Positions 50,311 through 61,640 of a DNA stretch of 64,000 nucleotides are shown here, one piece after another (the first letter of the stretch is position 1; the number at the start of each line of letters is the position of its first letter). The translations under genes were made by a program, and so were the position numbers. A model generated the notes under the pieces. That model worked only from the letters and a program-made list of their open reading frames with translations. It was not told where the DNA came from and did no database searches. The stretch comes from Trema orientale (lineage: Eukaryota; Streptophyta; Magnoliopsida; Rosales; Cannabaceae): assembly GCA_002914845.1 (NCBI GenBank), contig JXTC01000604.1, forward strand, positions 59,490 to 123,489, written 5' to 3'.

Positions 50311-51060
50311 CGGTGAGGTACACAGCCAGGAGCCATCTGCATTGCCTGCGTGTGGGCCGTGTGGGCATATCCCGTGCATGGCTGGGCGGGTGAGTGCCCT
50401 AGCCGCACGAATGCGATTCAGGCCGCGTGGGTTCACCCTGCGCATGCAGCACAAGCACAGCCCCGCTAGCCATGCGAATGTGATTCGCGCATGGCTGGGC
50501 GGGTGAGGTGCCATAGCCGCACGGATGCGATTCAGGCCGCGTGGGTTCACCCTGCGCATGTAACACGAGCACAGCTTCGCTAGCCATGCGAATGTGATTT
50601 GCGCATGGCCAGTGGGTGGCTATACCGCACATGCCGCGTAGATTCACCCCGCACGTACAGCACGGGCATAGCCCCGCTGGCCGCGTGGATGTGATCCGTG
50701 CATGGCCTGTGGGTGGCCATCCCGCGCATGCCGCGCGGGTTCACCCTGCACGTGCCGCGCGGGCACGGCCCTGCTGTCACTCAGGAGGGCCTTCTACGCA
50801 CTGCTCCACACATGACCAACGGGCGGCCTTCTACGCACTGGCTACGCGGGTGGCCTTCTGTGCCTTGGCCGCTCGGGTTGTCACCTCGTGTGCCTGTTGT
50901 GTGAGAGCTACGCGAGCCCGTTGTCACTCAGGAGTTGTCCCGAGCGAGGCCGCACAACGTTATGCGAGCCCGTTAGCACTCGAGAGTTGTCTCGAGCATG
51001 GCCGCATAACATCCCAAGGTCGCCGTTCACGTACCGGCCTCCCGTTCCGTCTGTCGGCTT
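50311..51060. repeat. GC-rich tandem-repeat island in the copia leader
   Basis: About 750 bp of strongly GC-rich DNA within very AT-rich flanks. Blocks such as GCGAATGTGATT (50474, 50588), CGCACGGATGCGATTCAGGCC (about 50405, 50518) and GGTTCACCCTG recur with a period of about 113-114 bp, then with a shorter, more diverged spacing (near 50683). The last third (about 50780-51060) is GC-rich but less regular, with a repeated CACTC-AGGAG/GAGAG-TTGTC word. Long open frames on both strands follow from the composition. No known domain is recognised. Confidence 0.85.
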
Positions 51061-52581
51061 TTGTCATTTTAAAATTAATTTAATTTATCCATAGTTTTAT
51101 GAAAACTGATAAATTAAAATTTTAAATCCTTATCGAATTTGAATTTTTTTAAAATTTGAAATGATAGGCGTTTTAATTTGAATTATGGATATAATTAATT
51201 TCCATTATATCTTAATTATTATTTGAATAATTAGAGATATTTTAAAATGAAATTTTTAAAAATGAGATATTATGAGGTAATATCTTTTAGTTTTTAAATT
51301 CAAATTTTGAATAGATATTTTGAAAAACTGATTATGTGATAGTTAGTTATCTGTTTTGAATTTTAAATTTATTTTAATTCAAATTAGAGATATTGTAAGA
51401 GATTTTATCTATAAAATGTTCTATATTTTAAATTTTGAATTTTGTGAAGATTTAAAATTTAAATTTAAGTCAAAATATTTTTTCAAAATTTTAAATTTAA
51501 ATTTATGGTTGGTAGATATTTAATGAGATTAGATGTTGATTTTAATTTTGAATTCAAATCTGAAAGATAAGATAATAGGAGATATTTTAGGAAGTTAAAT
51601 ATAAATTAAAATTTCAAAAGTTGAAATTTAAATTTGCGATATTTAATGAGATTTAATTTGTTAAATCTTTTATTTAAACTGATTAGATTTTATGAAAATC
51701 TTTTCTAATTTAAATTTTAAATATTATCTTCTATATTTAAATATTTAACATTATCTTATGAGTTAGAATTATTTAAATGTTAAATAATTTTAAATTACCA
51801 GAAATTAATAAATTATTAACGTTTAATTACTTATCTGCTTACTACTTTGGTATTATTAGGATCATATTGCATGCATGCCTAATAATTAAAATATTATTAC
51901 ATGATCTTTAGTAACATGTCATATAAAAAATTAGATCTACTCTCATGCAAATATAAACATGCTTACATAATTTATTTTAGGTTACTAAGCTAGTTAGATA
52001 ACTGGGTAAAATCTATAAATATCTAATTATAAAATATTGAGTGGGAGAAAGTATGTGATACCTATGGTCTCCATTGTTGGTTTGTTATATATTAGGATAA
52101 GCCTCGCCTCAAAATCTTGCTGAGTTCTCATAGGAGGGTTTTCGTCCGGATAATACTGGAAATGAGCTTCTTAGGATAAGGTACTAGGTAGAATATATGA
52201 GGCTGATCGCCCGTAGGAGATGGTCTTATATAGAAAGCTTAGTTACTAAAACAATGGTAAACACTCAACTCGAAATATTAATATCCTCTCGTAGGAGTTC
52301 TTATTAATAGATTAGAAGACCAAAGAGAATGATAGTTAGAAATAAGGGATAAAAGTTACCTGTCTATTTACTAATTAAAATTATTTCAGTTTGACATGTT
52401 GATTGCACGACCCCCCGTAGGAGGCTTGTAATCAGTGGTAGGTCAAATTACCATGAATATAAGTGATAGTCTTAGGGATACTTCACTTGTATATTGTATA
52501 TTTAATACGTTATGTTAATTATTCGAAATATGCTGTATGATGTTTGCTTGTACATGGAATGTTTATTTGTTCTCAGTAGAT
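51061..52581 (+). other. AT-rich leader between the GC island and gag
   Basis: 51061-51800 is extremely AT-rich with repeated TTTAAATT/AAATTT words. 52080-52580 is less biased and carries four copies of an RTAGGAG word (about 52131, 52217, 52294, 52421), mostly in a CGTAGGAG context. Just before the putative gag ATG is TTGTTCTCAG, a good splice-acceptor-like site. No protein is supported. Confidence 0.55.
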
Positions 52582-55500
52582 ATGGCACTTAATCTTTTAT
52601 CTACTTTACTCATACAAAAGAAGTTAGATAATGAAAATTATATAGACTGGAAATATAAGCTAGACATAGTGCTTACTACTGATAAATATAAGTGGGTTCT
52701 CACCACTCTATGTCCTGCTCAGCCAACTACGGAATCCACCAACGATGAAAGAAACTTATATGATAAGTAGAAGCAATCTGATGAGATGGCCAAGTGCTAC
52801 ATACTTGGCTCAATGAGCAATATATTGCAACAACAACATCGTGGGATGGATACTGCTGCTGACATGATGCTGAGTATTGACGAAATGTTCGCCAGTCTCG
52901 GTCGTCAAGCAAGAAATGAGGCTACATGTGCATTCATAAATTTTCGTCAAAAGAAGGATACTCTAGTTCGGGAACATATGATGAAAGTCATCGTATATCT
53001 TAATGAACAGGAAATCCTTAGAACTGGATTGTGACACCTAAATTGACATAGTTTTGAACACATTGTCAGATACATTCAATCAATTTAAGATTGATCATGA
53101 GATTCGTCGAAAAGATTATACTCTTACTGGCCTGATGAAAGATCTGTAAATTACAGAGAATATTCTTAAGAAGAATAAGTCAGGGTTTGCTGAGGCTAAT
53201 GTAACTCAAGCTAGTTCTTCCAAACCTAAGTCGAAAGGCAAATGTAAAGGAAAGAAAAAGACTCCTACTTCTCTGGCTCCAAAGAAGAAGAAGACCAAGA
53301 AGGATTCCAAACCAAAGGAAAAATATTTCCATTACAGTGAGGAGGGCATTGGAAGAGAAACTGCAAAATTTACCTAGCCCTTAAGAAGGAGAAGAACAAC
53401 GGCAATGACAAAAATAATAACAACAATTTGTTGTTCATTGAGGCTTGTTATCATGTGGTTGATTTTATCGATTCTTGGATCGTAGATTCAGAAGCCACTG
53501 ACTATGTTTGTAATACTTTGTAGGGGTTCAAGGAAACTAGGAAGTTTGCTAGTAAAGAGTTCATATTGCGGTTGAGAGATGGCTCAATAGTTGAAGCTCG
53601 TATAATGCGAGATATTATTTTGAATTTCGATGATTTTAAGCTTTTAGAAATAAAGAATTGTTATTATATTCTAGTATTTAAACGGAATTTGATTCTATTT
53701 CTCGTTTGATGAGACAAGGTTATTCTGTTCATTTTAATAATAAAGTTTCTACTAGAAAGAATAAAAGTCTTATTTGCACTGGTACTCACAGGAATAATCT
53801 TTTCTTTATTCAACCTAAAAGCATTTTATGCACAATCTTGAAAATGATGTTGAACATGTAGAACCTAAATATAAGAAAGTGAAAGTGAGTTCTAATAATG
53901 AAACTTATCTCTAGCATTTGAGACTTGGTCATATTAACCTAAACTGAATTCAAAGGTTAATTAATGATGGACTTCTAAGTTCGTTAGAAATCAAACTATT
54001 ACCAACTTGTAAATCCTGTCTGGAAGGTAAAATGACTAAAAGGCCATTTACTGAAAAAAGTCATAAAGTTCAAGAATGTCTTCGATTAGTACACACTGAT
54101 GTCTGTGGGCCATTGAATATTTAAGTTCGAGGAGGTTTTGAATATTTCATTGCGTTTACGGATGATTATTCTAGATTTTGTTATGTTTACCTAATGTAAT
54201 GCAAATTGGATTCTTTTGAAAAGTTCAGAGAATTTAAAGCGGAAACTGAAAAGCAGTTAGGAAAGAACATAGAGACCCTTCGATCTGATTGAGATGGTGA
54301 ATACCTTTCTGGAAAATTCTCTGAATTTATCGCAGACAATGGGATCCTATCTAAACTCATAACACCTAGTATGCCTCAACTACATGGTGTTGCTGAAAGA
54401 AGATGTAGGACACTTTTGGATATAGTTAGGTTGATGCTCAGTTATTCATAATTACCTGCATCTTTTTAGGATTATACTTTAGAAACTGCTATGTACCTGC
54501 TAATAGAGTTACTTCTAAGTCAGTACCTAAAACACTATTCGAACTATGGAATGGACATAAACCTAGTTTGTATCATATCCATATTTGGGGTTGTCCAGCG
54601 TATGTATTGAAAAGAAAAATGACTAAGTTAGAATCACGATCTGAATTGTGTCTATTTCTAGGTTACCCAAAAGAAACAAGAGGGTATTATTTCTATAGAA
54701 CTGAAGAAAAGAAAGTGTTTGTGAGTACAAATGCTACTTTCTTAGAAAAAAATTATATAAAATATTTCAAGTCCAAAAGTAAGTTAGTTCTTAAAGAATT
54801 AACTGATGATATTATCAGCCAATCTATAGAAGATAAGATAAAGAAAGTACTTAGGAAAGATAAATCACTTGAAACTTAACACACATCGGATCCTCGTTAT
54901 AGTAGGAGAGTTGTAAGACAACCTGAAAGATACTTGGGAATAGGAGAGTCTTGTGACCAAGAATCTGATCCTTACACCTACAATGATGCAATGGATGATG
55001 TGGATAAAGATCTCTGGCAAAAGGCAATGGAATCCGAAATAGAGTCTATGTAATCTAATAAAGTCTGGTAACTTGTAGATCCACCTGAAGGGGTAAAACT
55101 TATTGGATATAAGTGGATCCATAAAAGAAAGAGAAGAGTAGACAGAAAAGTGGAGACTTTCAAGACAAGGTTAGTTGCAAAGGGTCATACACAAAAAGAA
55201 GGTATCAACTATGAAGAAACCTTCTCTCCTGTAGCTATGATCAAGTCTATTCGTATACTCTTTTCCATCGTTGCGTCTCTTGATTATAAGATATGGCAAA
55301 TAGACATTAAGACTACATTCCTGAATGGCAATCTTGATGAACATATCTACATGATACAACCAAAGAGATTTGTTGAAAATGGTCAAGAAAAAAAAGTTTG
55401 TGAACTTAAGAGATCTATTTATGGACTCAAGCAAGCGTTTAGATCTTGGAACATAAGATTTGATGAAGCAATTAAGTCTTATAGTTTTGAACGAAACATA

Positions 55501-56531
55501 GATGAACCTTGTGTCTATAAAAGAATTCAGGACAATAAAGTGATTTTTTTAGTACTATATGTTGATGATATTCTAATAATTAGGAATGATGTTGGATCAT
55601 TATCATCAGTGAAAGTCTAGTAAGCACAACAGCTTGATATGAAAGCTTGTTATGTTCCAGGAATACAGATTATACGAGACAGAAAAAACAAATATATAAC
55701 TTTATCACAAGCTTCATACATAGACAAAATACTAGTTAAGTTTACAATGCAAAATTCCAAGAGAGGCTTGACACCCTTTCGTAAAGGAATTACTCTGTCT
55801 AATGAGAATTCTCCTAAGACAGAAGAAGAGAAAGAATATATGAGAAATATTCCTTATGCTTCGGCAATGGGAAGTCTCATGTATGTCATACTTTGCACAA
55901 GACCATATATTTATTATACTGTTGGGATTATAAATCGTTACCAATCCAATCTAGGACCTGAACATTGGAATGCAGTCAAGTATATTCTAAAGTATCTTTG
56001 GAGAACTAGAAATTATGTGCTTGTATATTCTAGAGAAGATCTAACACCTATTGGATATACTAATTCGGATTTTTAATCTGATAAAGACTTTAGAAAATCA
56101 ACATCTGGTTCAATCTTTATCCATGGTGGTGGAGCCATTATATGGAAGAGTATCAAGCAATCTTGTGTTGTGGATTTAACTATGGAGGCTAAATATGTGG
56201 CAGCTTCTGAAGCAGCTAAAGAGGCGATTTGGCTTCGTAATTTCCTTATGGATCTCAAGGTAGTACCTAGAGCGTATCAACCTATAACACTCTGCTATGA
56301 TAACAGTGGAGTAGATACTAACTCCAGATAGCCCAGAAGCCACAAGAGGGGAAAATACATAAAATGGAAATATCATGTACTCAGAGAAATTGTTCAAAGA
56401 GTAGACGTGATAGTGAGTAAGATAGCGTCTGAGAGAACCTTGCTGATCTTTTTACCAAATCTTTAGCTACCAAAGTATTTGAGGACCACCTAGAAGGAAT
56501 AGGATTACGTGATATATCACATCTGCTTTAA
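52582..56531 (+). pseudogene. copia gag-pol polyprotein, degenerate
   Basis: gag starts at ATG 52582 (MALNLLSTLL) with the LDNENYIDWK segment of the copia gag family, interrupted by a stop near 52768. A remnant of the zinc knuckle lies near 53325-53370. The protease site near 53475-53515 reads DSEATDYVC, where the active site is normally DSGA, so a catalytic-loop Gly is lost. The integrase core (about 54080-54420) shows HTDVCGP and FTDDYSRFCYVY with stops around it. RT at about 55080-55620 retains ETFSPVA, KTTFLNG and YVDDILI. RNase H is at about 56050-56340. The polyprotein ends GLRDISHLL and a stop at 56531. Multiple in-frame stops and frame shifts make it non-functional. Confidence 0.92.
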
Positions 56532-56547
56532 AGACCAAGTGAGAGAT

Positions 56548-58190
56548 TATTGGAATAACATCATATAAAGCAGTTTATTATTATAACATTATAAACAATG
56601 TTTATCGGATTATTTGTTATCTATTTATTATTAATAAATTCCATGTTATGAATTTCTGTTTCATTTATTTCCCATTGATATACATGTGATATCTATGTTT
56701 ATCTTATGCAAATATCTAAAAGATTTCGAGATATGTAATGAGTAATAAAGAATTATTCGTATGATGAGTTCATATATGGGAGACATTATATTCTTTATTT
56801 TATTATGTCTAAATTAAATTGTTCCCATTCTGCATATTAAAAATGGAATACTTTACTATGCCATAGAATGTAGTGTTGTCTATTTGATTAATGAAGTCTC
56901 CAATTATCGAAGTGAGTCTTCAGATAGAAACACTAGTGTGTTATAGAAAGTTATAACAGCATTAAACTGGACCGAATTAGAATTGAGGTTATGTGCCGTA
57001 ACTTAAATTTCTAATTTCACTAATCTAGTACTATTGTAGAAAATCTTAATCCTATTGACTAACGAACTTAGTTTCATGTATTTTATCTTTTTGAATTACT
57101 AAAGGACTAGTTTCGATTTATGATTCGAACTTTGGTATCTTGGAAGATAAGGTATATGAAATGTGTAGAATATTTTTCATGATAGATACTATGCATATAA
57201 TGTTACTTTGAGTTTTTTCAAGTACTTAGATAATATAAACTAGGGCCTCGATACTCACTATATGAATTTGACTATGTTGGTATAAGCAGATACAAACACC
57301 GTAGTCAACTATTATCCATTAGATGAAAAATGGTAACTCAAAGGTAAATATATACTAGAGGAGTAATATGGTAATTTCACCCTGCTAGTACAGCATTGCA
57401 TTGGGGATATGTATACAGATATAGTATATACTAAATTGATCGAGCTAATTATTTAATAATAAGCTTCCCAGATAATAAATGACATTTAGTCCAAAAGTTC
57501 AACATTGGACCTATAGTGGTGTGCCCCAATATTAATGGACAAGATCCAATCGTAATTATGAGTTAATTATGATTATGGGTTTATAGTCCATTGTAGCTTG
57601 GGCTTTATGGATCCATCTGGTCCCTCTCTAGCTCAAATTAAAGTCCAATAGTTATTTGATGATCAGTTGAACCCAACAAGCCCAATGAGCCCATTAGGAT
57701 TTACTAATCTCTCTATAGTTAAGAGAAAAGTTCTCTAGCTACTAATTACATAAGTTACACATGAAACACCCTTGAGAAGTGAGTATCACACGAAAGATAG
57801 AGAGAGGAAGAGCAGAGAAAAATCGGCATGCCCAAGAAATTCACTATCCTTGGTATTTCGGCCATCCTAGAGAAATTGGTTCGAGGAGATTGTCTTCTTA
57901 TTCATCTGCGGATCTCTTTTTTGGGAATCAAGAAGGTGACCTTCCATCAGATCAATCAAATAGCTTTTAAGAATAGATGGGAAGACGAAAAGATTGTGGA
58001 GCGAATCGGGTATTGTTCTTGTCCAGATCAAGAGTTAATTTATGTTAGATCACGATCCGAAGTATTTTTTAAAAAAAAAAATTTTAAACGATCAATTCCA
58101 CTGCATTTCTAGATTTTACAAAACTATGGTGTTCTTAAAAATGATTTTATGAAAATATTTTCTAGAATTTTATTCCAATGAATACCAACA
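56548..58190 (+). repeat. 3' LTR of the full-length copia element
   Basis: 1643 bp, from TATTGGAATAACATC to AATACCAACA, preceded by the polypurine-like GACCAAGTGAGAGAT and followed by the target duplication GTATA (58191-58195). Confidence 0.93.
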
Positions 58191-58195
58191 GTATA

Positions 58196-58774
58196 ATCTA
58201 AACCTTAGAAATTAAAATAGGCATAGATTTTGAAAACTAAAGACATGTATGATTCGACCTAACAATTTAGCATGAAATGCTGCTCTGATACTACTTGTTA
58301 GATATAAATAGGATTGAATAAAACCTAACACACTCTTAAAGATTATTTATGTCAAATAATCAGGTAGAGGATTTATTGAGAAACTATGACTAACCTAAGT
58401 CCATAGCCAAAACACCATAGCGGAAGTATCAGACGATTAAGAACATGAGGGTTAGAGGTCTTCTATAACCAAATACTCAAGGTTTGCTCAATAGATTTAT
58501 CTCTCAGTGATGGTGGTTGAGAAAGAAGAGTGTATGTTATATTTGGCGTGGGAATCCTAAAAATTGACTTTATATATTTGACACATTTATGGTATCTCTC
58601 AACCTTAATTAGGTGAATAACATGATATCCACATTATAACTTATACCCATTAGATATTCTGATCTATCTCTCAATAAATCACTTAATTAGGGTCCACTTA
58701 GAAATATTATGGCCCAATACAATTGTTAAAAATATGTAGCCTATTTAATTAATAGGAAATATAATTTCCTAGCA
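58196..58774 (-). mobile_element. LTR and primer-binding site of an older minus-strand LTR retrotransposon
   Basis: On the minus strand the LTR runs from 58774 (TGCTAGGAAATTATATTT) to 58296, ending ATCTAACA. It is followed by AGTAG then TATCAGAGC within 58294-58282, matching the initiator tRNA-Met primer site with one change. The leader continues to 58196, where the copia element is inserted. The LTR length of about 479 bp suits copia elements. The coding region was not found in the window. Confidence 0.7.
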
Positions 58775-60448
58775 CCAACCACGTTGATATTGGCCATGGG
58801 GTTTGGGTTTTTTTATAGTTCATTAAACGACCGGTAAAGGCCGAACCACCGACCTTTAAAAGTCCTGACGATGTTGTCTGGCCATCTAGAATCTAGATCT
58901 TTGATAAGGGCTTCGGCCTTTAAAAGTCTCGACGATGTTGCCTGGCCGTCTAGAATCTAGATATTTGATGAGGGCATCTTTTTTTTTTTCTTCTTCTTCT
59001 TCTTCTTAATAATAAAGACAAATAAGTTCTTTAAATTAATCAGAAAAATAAAATTAAAATCCAAAAACAGTAATTAAAGGTACTATAATTAGAATGATGT
59101 GGACAATCCATGTCATTCATGCTATATAATCCTGAAAACACTTCGGCACTAAAAGAAAAGGTAATGAAAGATAATAATGAGAGAGAAAGTAATGAGAGAA
59201 AATAAGGAGATAAAAAGTGATGAGAAAGAAGAAGAAGGGGAAACTAATGAATACACACAAGAGAAATAAAAGTAATAAGAATACATAAGGAGAGATAATA
59301 AAGATAGAGAAAGTTATAAAAGATAAAGTACCAATAGAAAATTAAGAGAGATAATTTGATTTAAAAAAATAAAGGGATAGAAAATGAAAAGAGAAAATGA
59401 TAAAAGATAATGAGAATAGATAAAGTAATTAGAGAGAATGAGGAAAGAGAAAGTGATGAGAGAGAAAGTTATGAGAGAATGTATATGTGAAAGTCATGTT
59501 AAAGAATAAGTTTTATTTAAAAAAAATACTTTAAAAATAATATTTTGTTGTTATCTGAATTTTCTATTTTCTTTAATTTTATTTTTTAAAACTGTTCTCA
59601 GAGAACAATGCCAAACACCATTATTTATTCTCAGAAAATAATTTTTTATTTTTAAAAACAAAAAACTGTTTTTAATTATGATGCCAAACACATCAGTCTT
59701 CTAAAAAAGAAGAGCAGTTAAGTTTAATTTGCGATATTATTTGTAAATTGTACTTAGTAGTCAAATACACACGTACTGATATTTGCATAGTGATGTTTTA
59801 TTCCCATTATTAGCTTCTAAATAATTTTTATTACTCGAATAATACTAAGAGGTGATGCTCAACATTACATGATGTGTCGGTCTGCTACAGGTTGATTATA
59901 ATTACACTTCAGATGAAACCCAATTTATTGATTATAATCACTTGGTAACAGAATTACACCTCATGTGGTATTGAGCATCACACTCTAGTACACTCTTATT
60001 AGGGTTTCTAACACTTTTACCTATAAAAATAAAAAAGAATTACAAAAATATGGTTGATCAGTTTTTTTCCCAGTCCCATACCATTTTTTCTTAAAAAATA
60101 TCACTTTTAAAAAAATTCTTAGATAAATATTATTTTTAAAATGTTTACTAGTAACTAGTTTCTAAAAACTAGTTACTCGTTACCAGTTACCAATTATATA
60201 CCAGTTATGAATACGTTTGGTTACTAGTTATCAGTGCTTGAAAACTGGTTACCGGTTACTAATTACTATTTTAAAAAATGGTATTTTTTCTATTTTTTTA
60301 AAATGATATTTTTCTAAAACATGTGATACTAAATCTAGAAAAAACTGAGCCAATTTTTTTTAATTCTTTTCTAAAAAGTGCCTAATTTTCTCCTCTTATT
60401 ACTCATAAAAACTAGATATATACCGAAAGTGATGTCGTCCATCAAACG
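58775..60448. other. intergenic repeats: 64-bp tandem duplication, GA-rich tract, minisatellite
   Basis: 58855-58982 is two copies of a 64-bp unit (TTTAAAAGTC-CGACGATGTTG-CTGGCC-TCTAGAATCTAGAT) with a few mismatches. 58980-59006 is a poly-T/CTT run. 59140-59490 is GA-rich, built of AATGAGAGAAAG-like words, and is followed by ATGCCAAACAC and ATGATGCCAAACACATC (about 59608 and 59677), the type of end seen on TIR elements. 60060-60330 resembles the AT minisatellite of 10900-12215. No gene is supported. Confidence 0.55.
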
Positions 60449-60998
60449 TAGGGCCAACAATTTTTTAGACGACATGACGATACGACTCGAAAACGACAAG
60501 AAATAAACGGATTTGGGTAACCCATTTAATTTTTGTATCAATTTCGAGTTGACACGTGTAATACGTATAATAAACAGATGGGTTTCGGGTCAACCTGCTT
60601 AATCCAAAAATGACCCATGTAACCTATTTAATTAAATGTATCATTTTTGTGTCGTGTCAATACGACACTAATACAACACATTTATTAATATTTTAATATT
60701 TTAAATGTGATTTTTATTAATTCTAAACATATTTACGTGTGTAAAATTGAATTAATTAGTGCATAATCGTATTAAATTAGAGTAATCGTGTCAAACATGT
60801 CATAATATGATACATTACACATTTATCAAACAGGTTACACGTGTCGTTTCGTATTACACGTGTATTAATCGTGTTGTGTTCGAGTTTAAATTTCTAATAC
60901 GTTTATTAATTGTGTCGTGTTCGCATTAGAGTGTTATTGTATCGTATCGTAATTGTGTCAACCCGAACACGATACAATAACTCGAATTACCAGCACTA
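60449..60998. mobile_element. non-autonomous hAT element with 8-bp target duplication
   Basis: 550 bp. The ends read inward TAGGGCCAACAATT and TAGTGCTGGTAATTCG, imperfect hAT-type terminal repeats. Flanks ATCAAACG (60441-60448) and ATCAAAAT (60999-61006) match at 6 of 8 positions. Both subterminal regions are rich in GACAC, ACACG and GTGTCG-type words, as in other plant hAT elements. No transposase is encoded. It belongs to a different family from the hAT at 1230-5497. Confidence 0.75.
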
Positions 60999-61006
60999 AT
61001 CAAAAT

Positions 61007-61380
61007 GTCCATCAAAGGCGACTGAATGATTACGTAGTCGGCACCGACACTTTAGTTATAAACCCCATTATTATTATTTTCTGATCATAAAATTTTTTTA
61101 TTAAAAAATCTATAGGAAATTTGGAAAATAAGGGAATGGTTTAAGCACCCATGTCATGAATATATCACATGTCAATTTTGTAAGACACGTAGCCACATGC
61201 AATATGCTTTGAGTACTTAACAAGCATTACAAACATGCTTTCACAGTCGGGAGCCAAAAAAAAAAAAAAAACATGCTTTTACGGTTTACTTCACGAAGCC
61301 AATTGTCCACTTTACATTTAAATAAATAAAAACAAGGAAAAAAAATCAATTGCTTTTGCATAACATTATTCATAAAATGT
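61007..61380. other. AT-rich spacer downstream of the GPI-protein gene
   Basis: No gene seen; a poly-A run at about 61257-61272. Confidence 0.5.
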
Positions 61381-61524
61381 TAATCACAATTTCACAATTA
61401 AAAAACCATTACAAAAATCATTTAAAAGAAAAACGACACACTTTTTCGACTATAATCACAATTTCACAATTAAAAAACCATTACAAAAATCATTTAAAAG
61501 AAAAACGACACACTTTTTCGACTA
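61381..61524. repeat. perfect 72-bp tandem duplication
   Basis: 61381-61452 and 61453-61524 appear identical, from TAATCACAATTTCAC to TTTTTCGACTA. It lies about 120 bp downstream of the stop codon of the minus-strand GPI-anchored protein gene, so it may be in its 3' UTR. Perfect identity suggests a recent duplication or an assembly effect. Confidence 0.9.
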
Positions 61525-61640
61525 TCTAAATCCCTTGCAGATTCGCAAACGACAATCATGAATCCGCCAGACGACACTTAAATCGGGCGACAAGAAAAAA
61601 ATGAAGAAGAAGAAGAAGAAGAAGAAACGACACGAAACGA

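Larger units (their letters stand above)
48311..58190 (+). mobile_element. full-length Ty1/copia retrotransposon, defective, with target duplication
   Basis: 9880 bp. LTRs lie at 48311-49948 and 56548-58190. A primer-binding site sits 2 bp after the 5' LTR. A very long leader (49963-52581) contains a GC-rich island, followed by degenerate gag-pol (52582-56531) in the copia order and a purine-rich GACCAAGTGAGAGAT just before the 3' LTR. The 5-bp target duplication GTATA is exact (48306-48310 and 58191-58195). Both LTRs start TATTGG rather than the canonical TGTTGG and end CA. Many stops and LTR mismatches point to an old insertion. It could only have moved with helper proteins. Confidence 0.95.

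Noticed and set aside
50269-51094. Long overlapping open frames on both strands in the GC-rich island
   Set aside because: They follow from GC-rich tandem repeats lacking stop codons, occur in several frames at once, and encode repeated His/Arg/Pro-rich text without a known domain.
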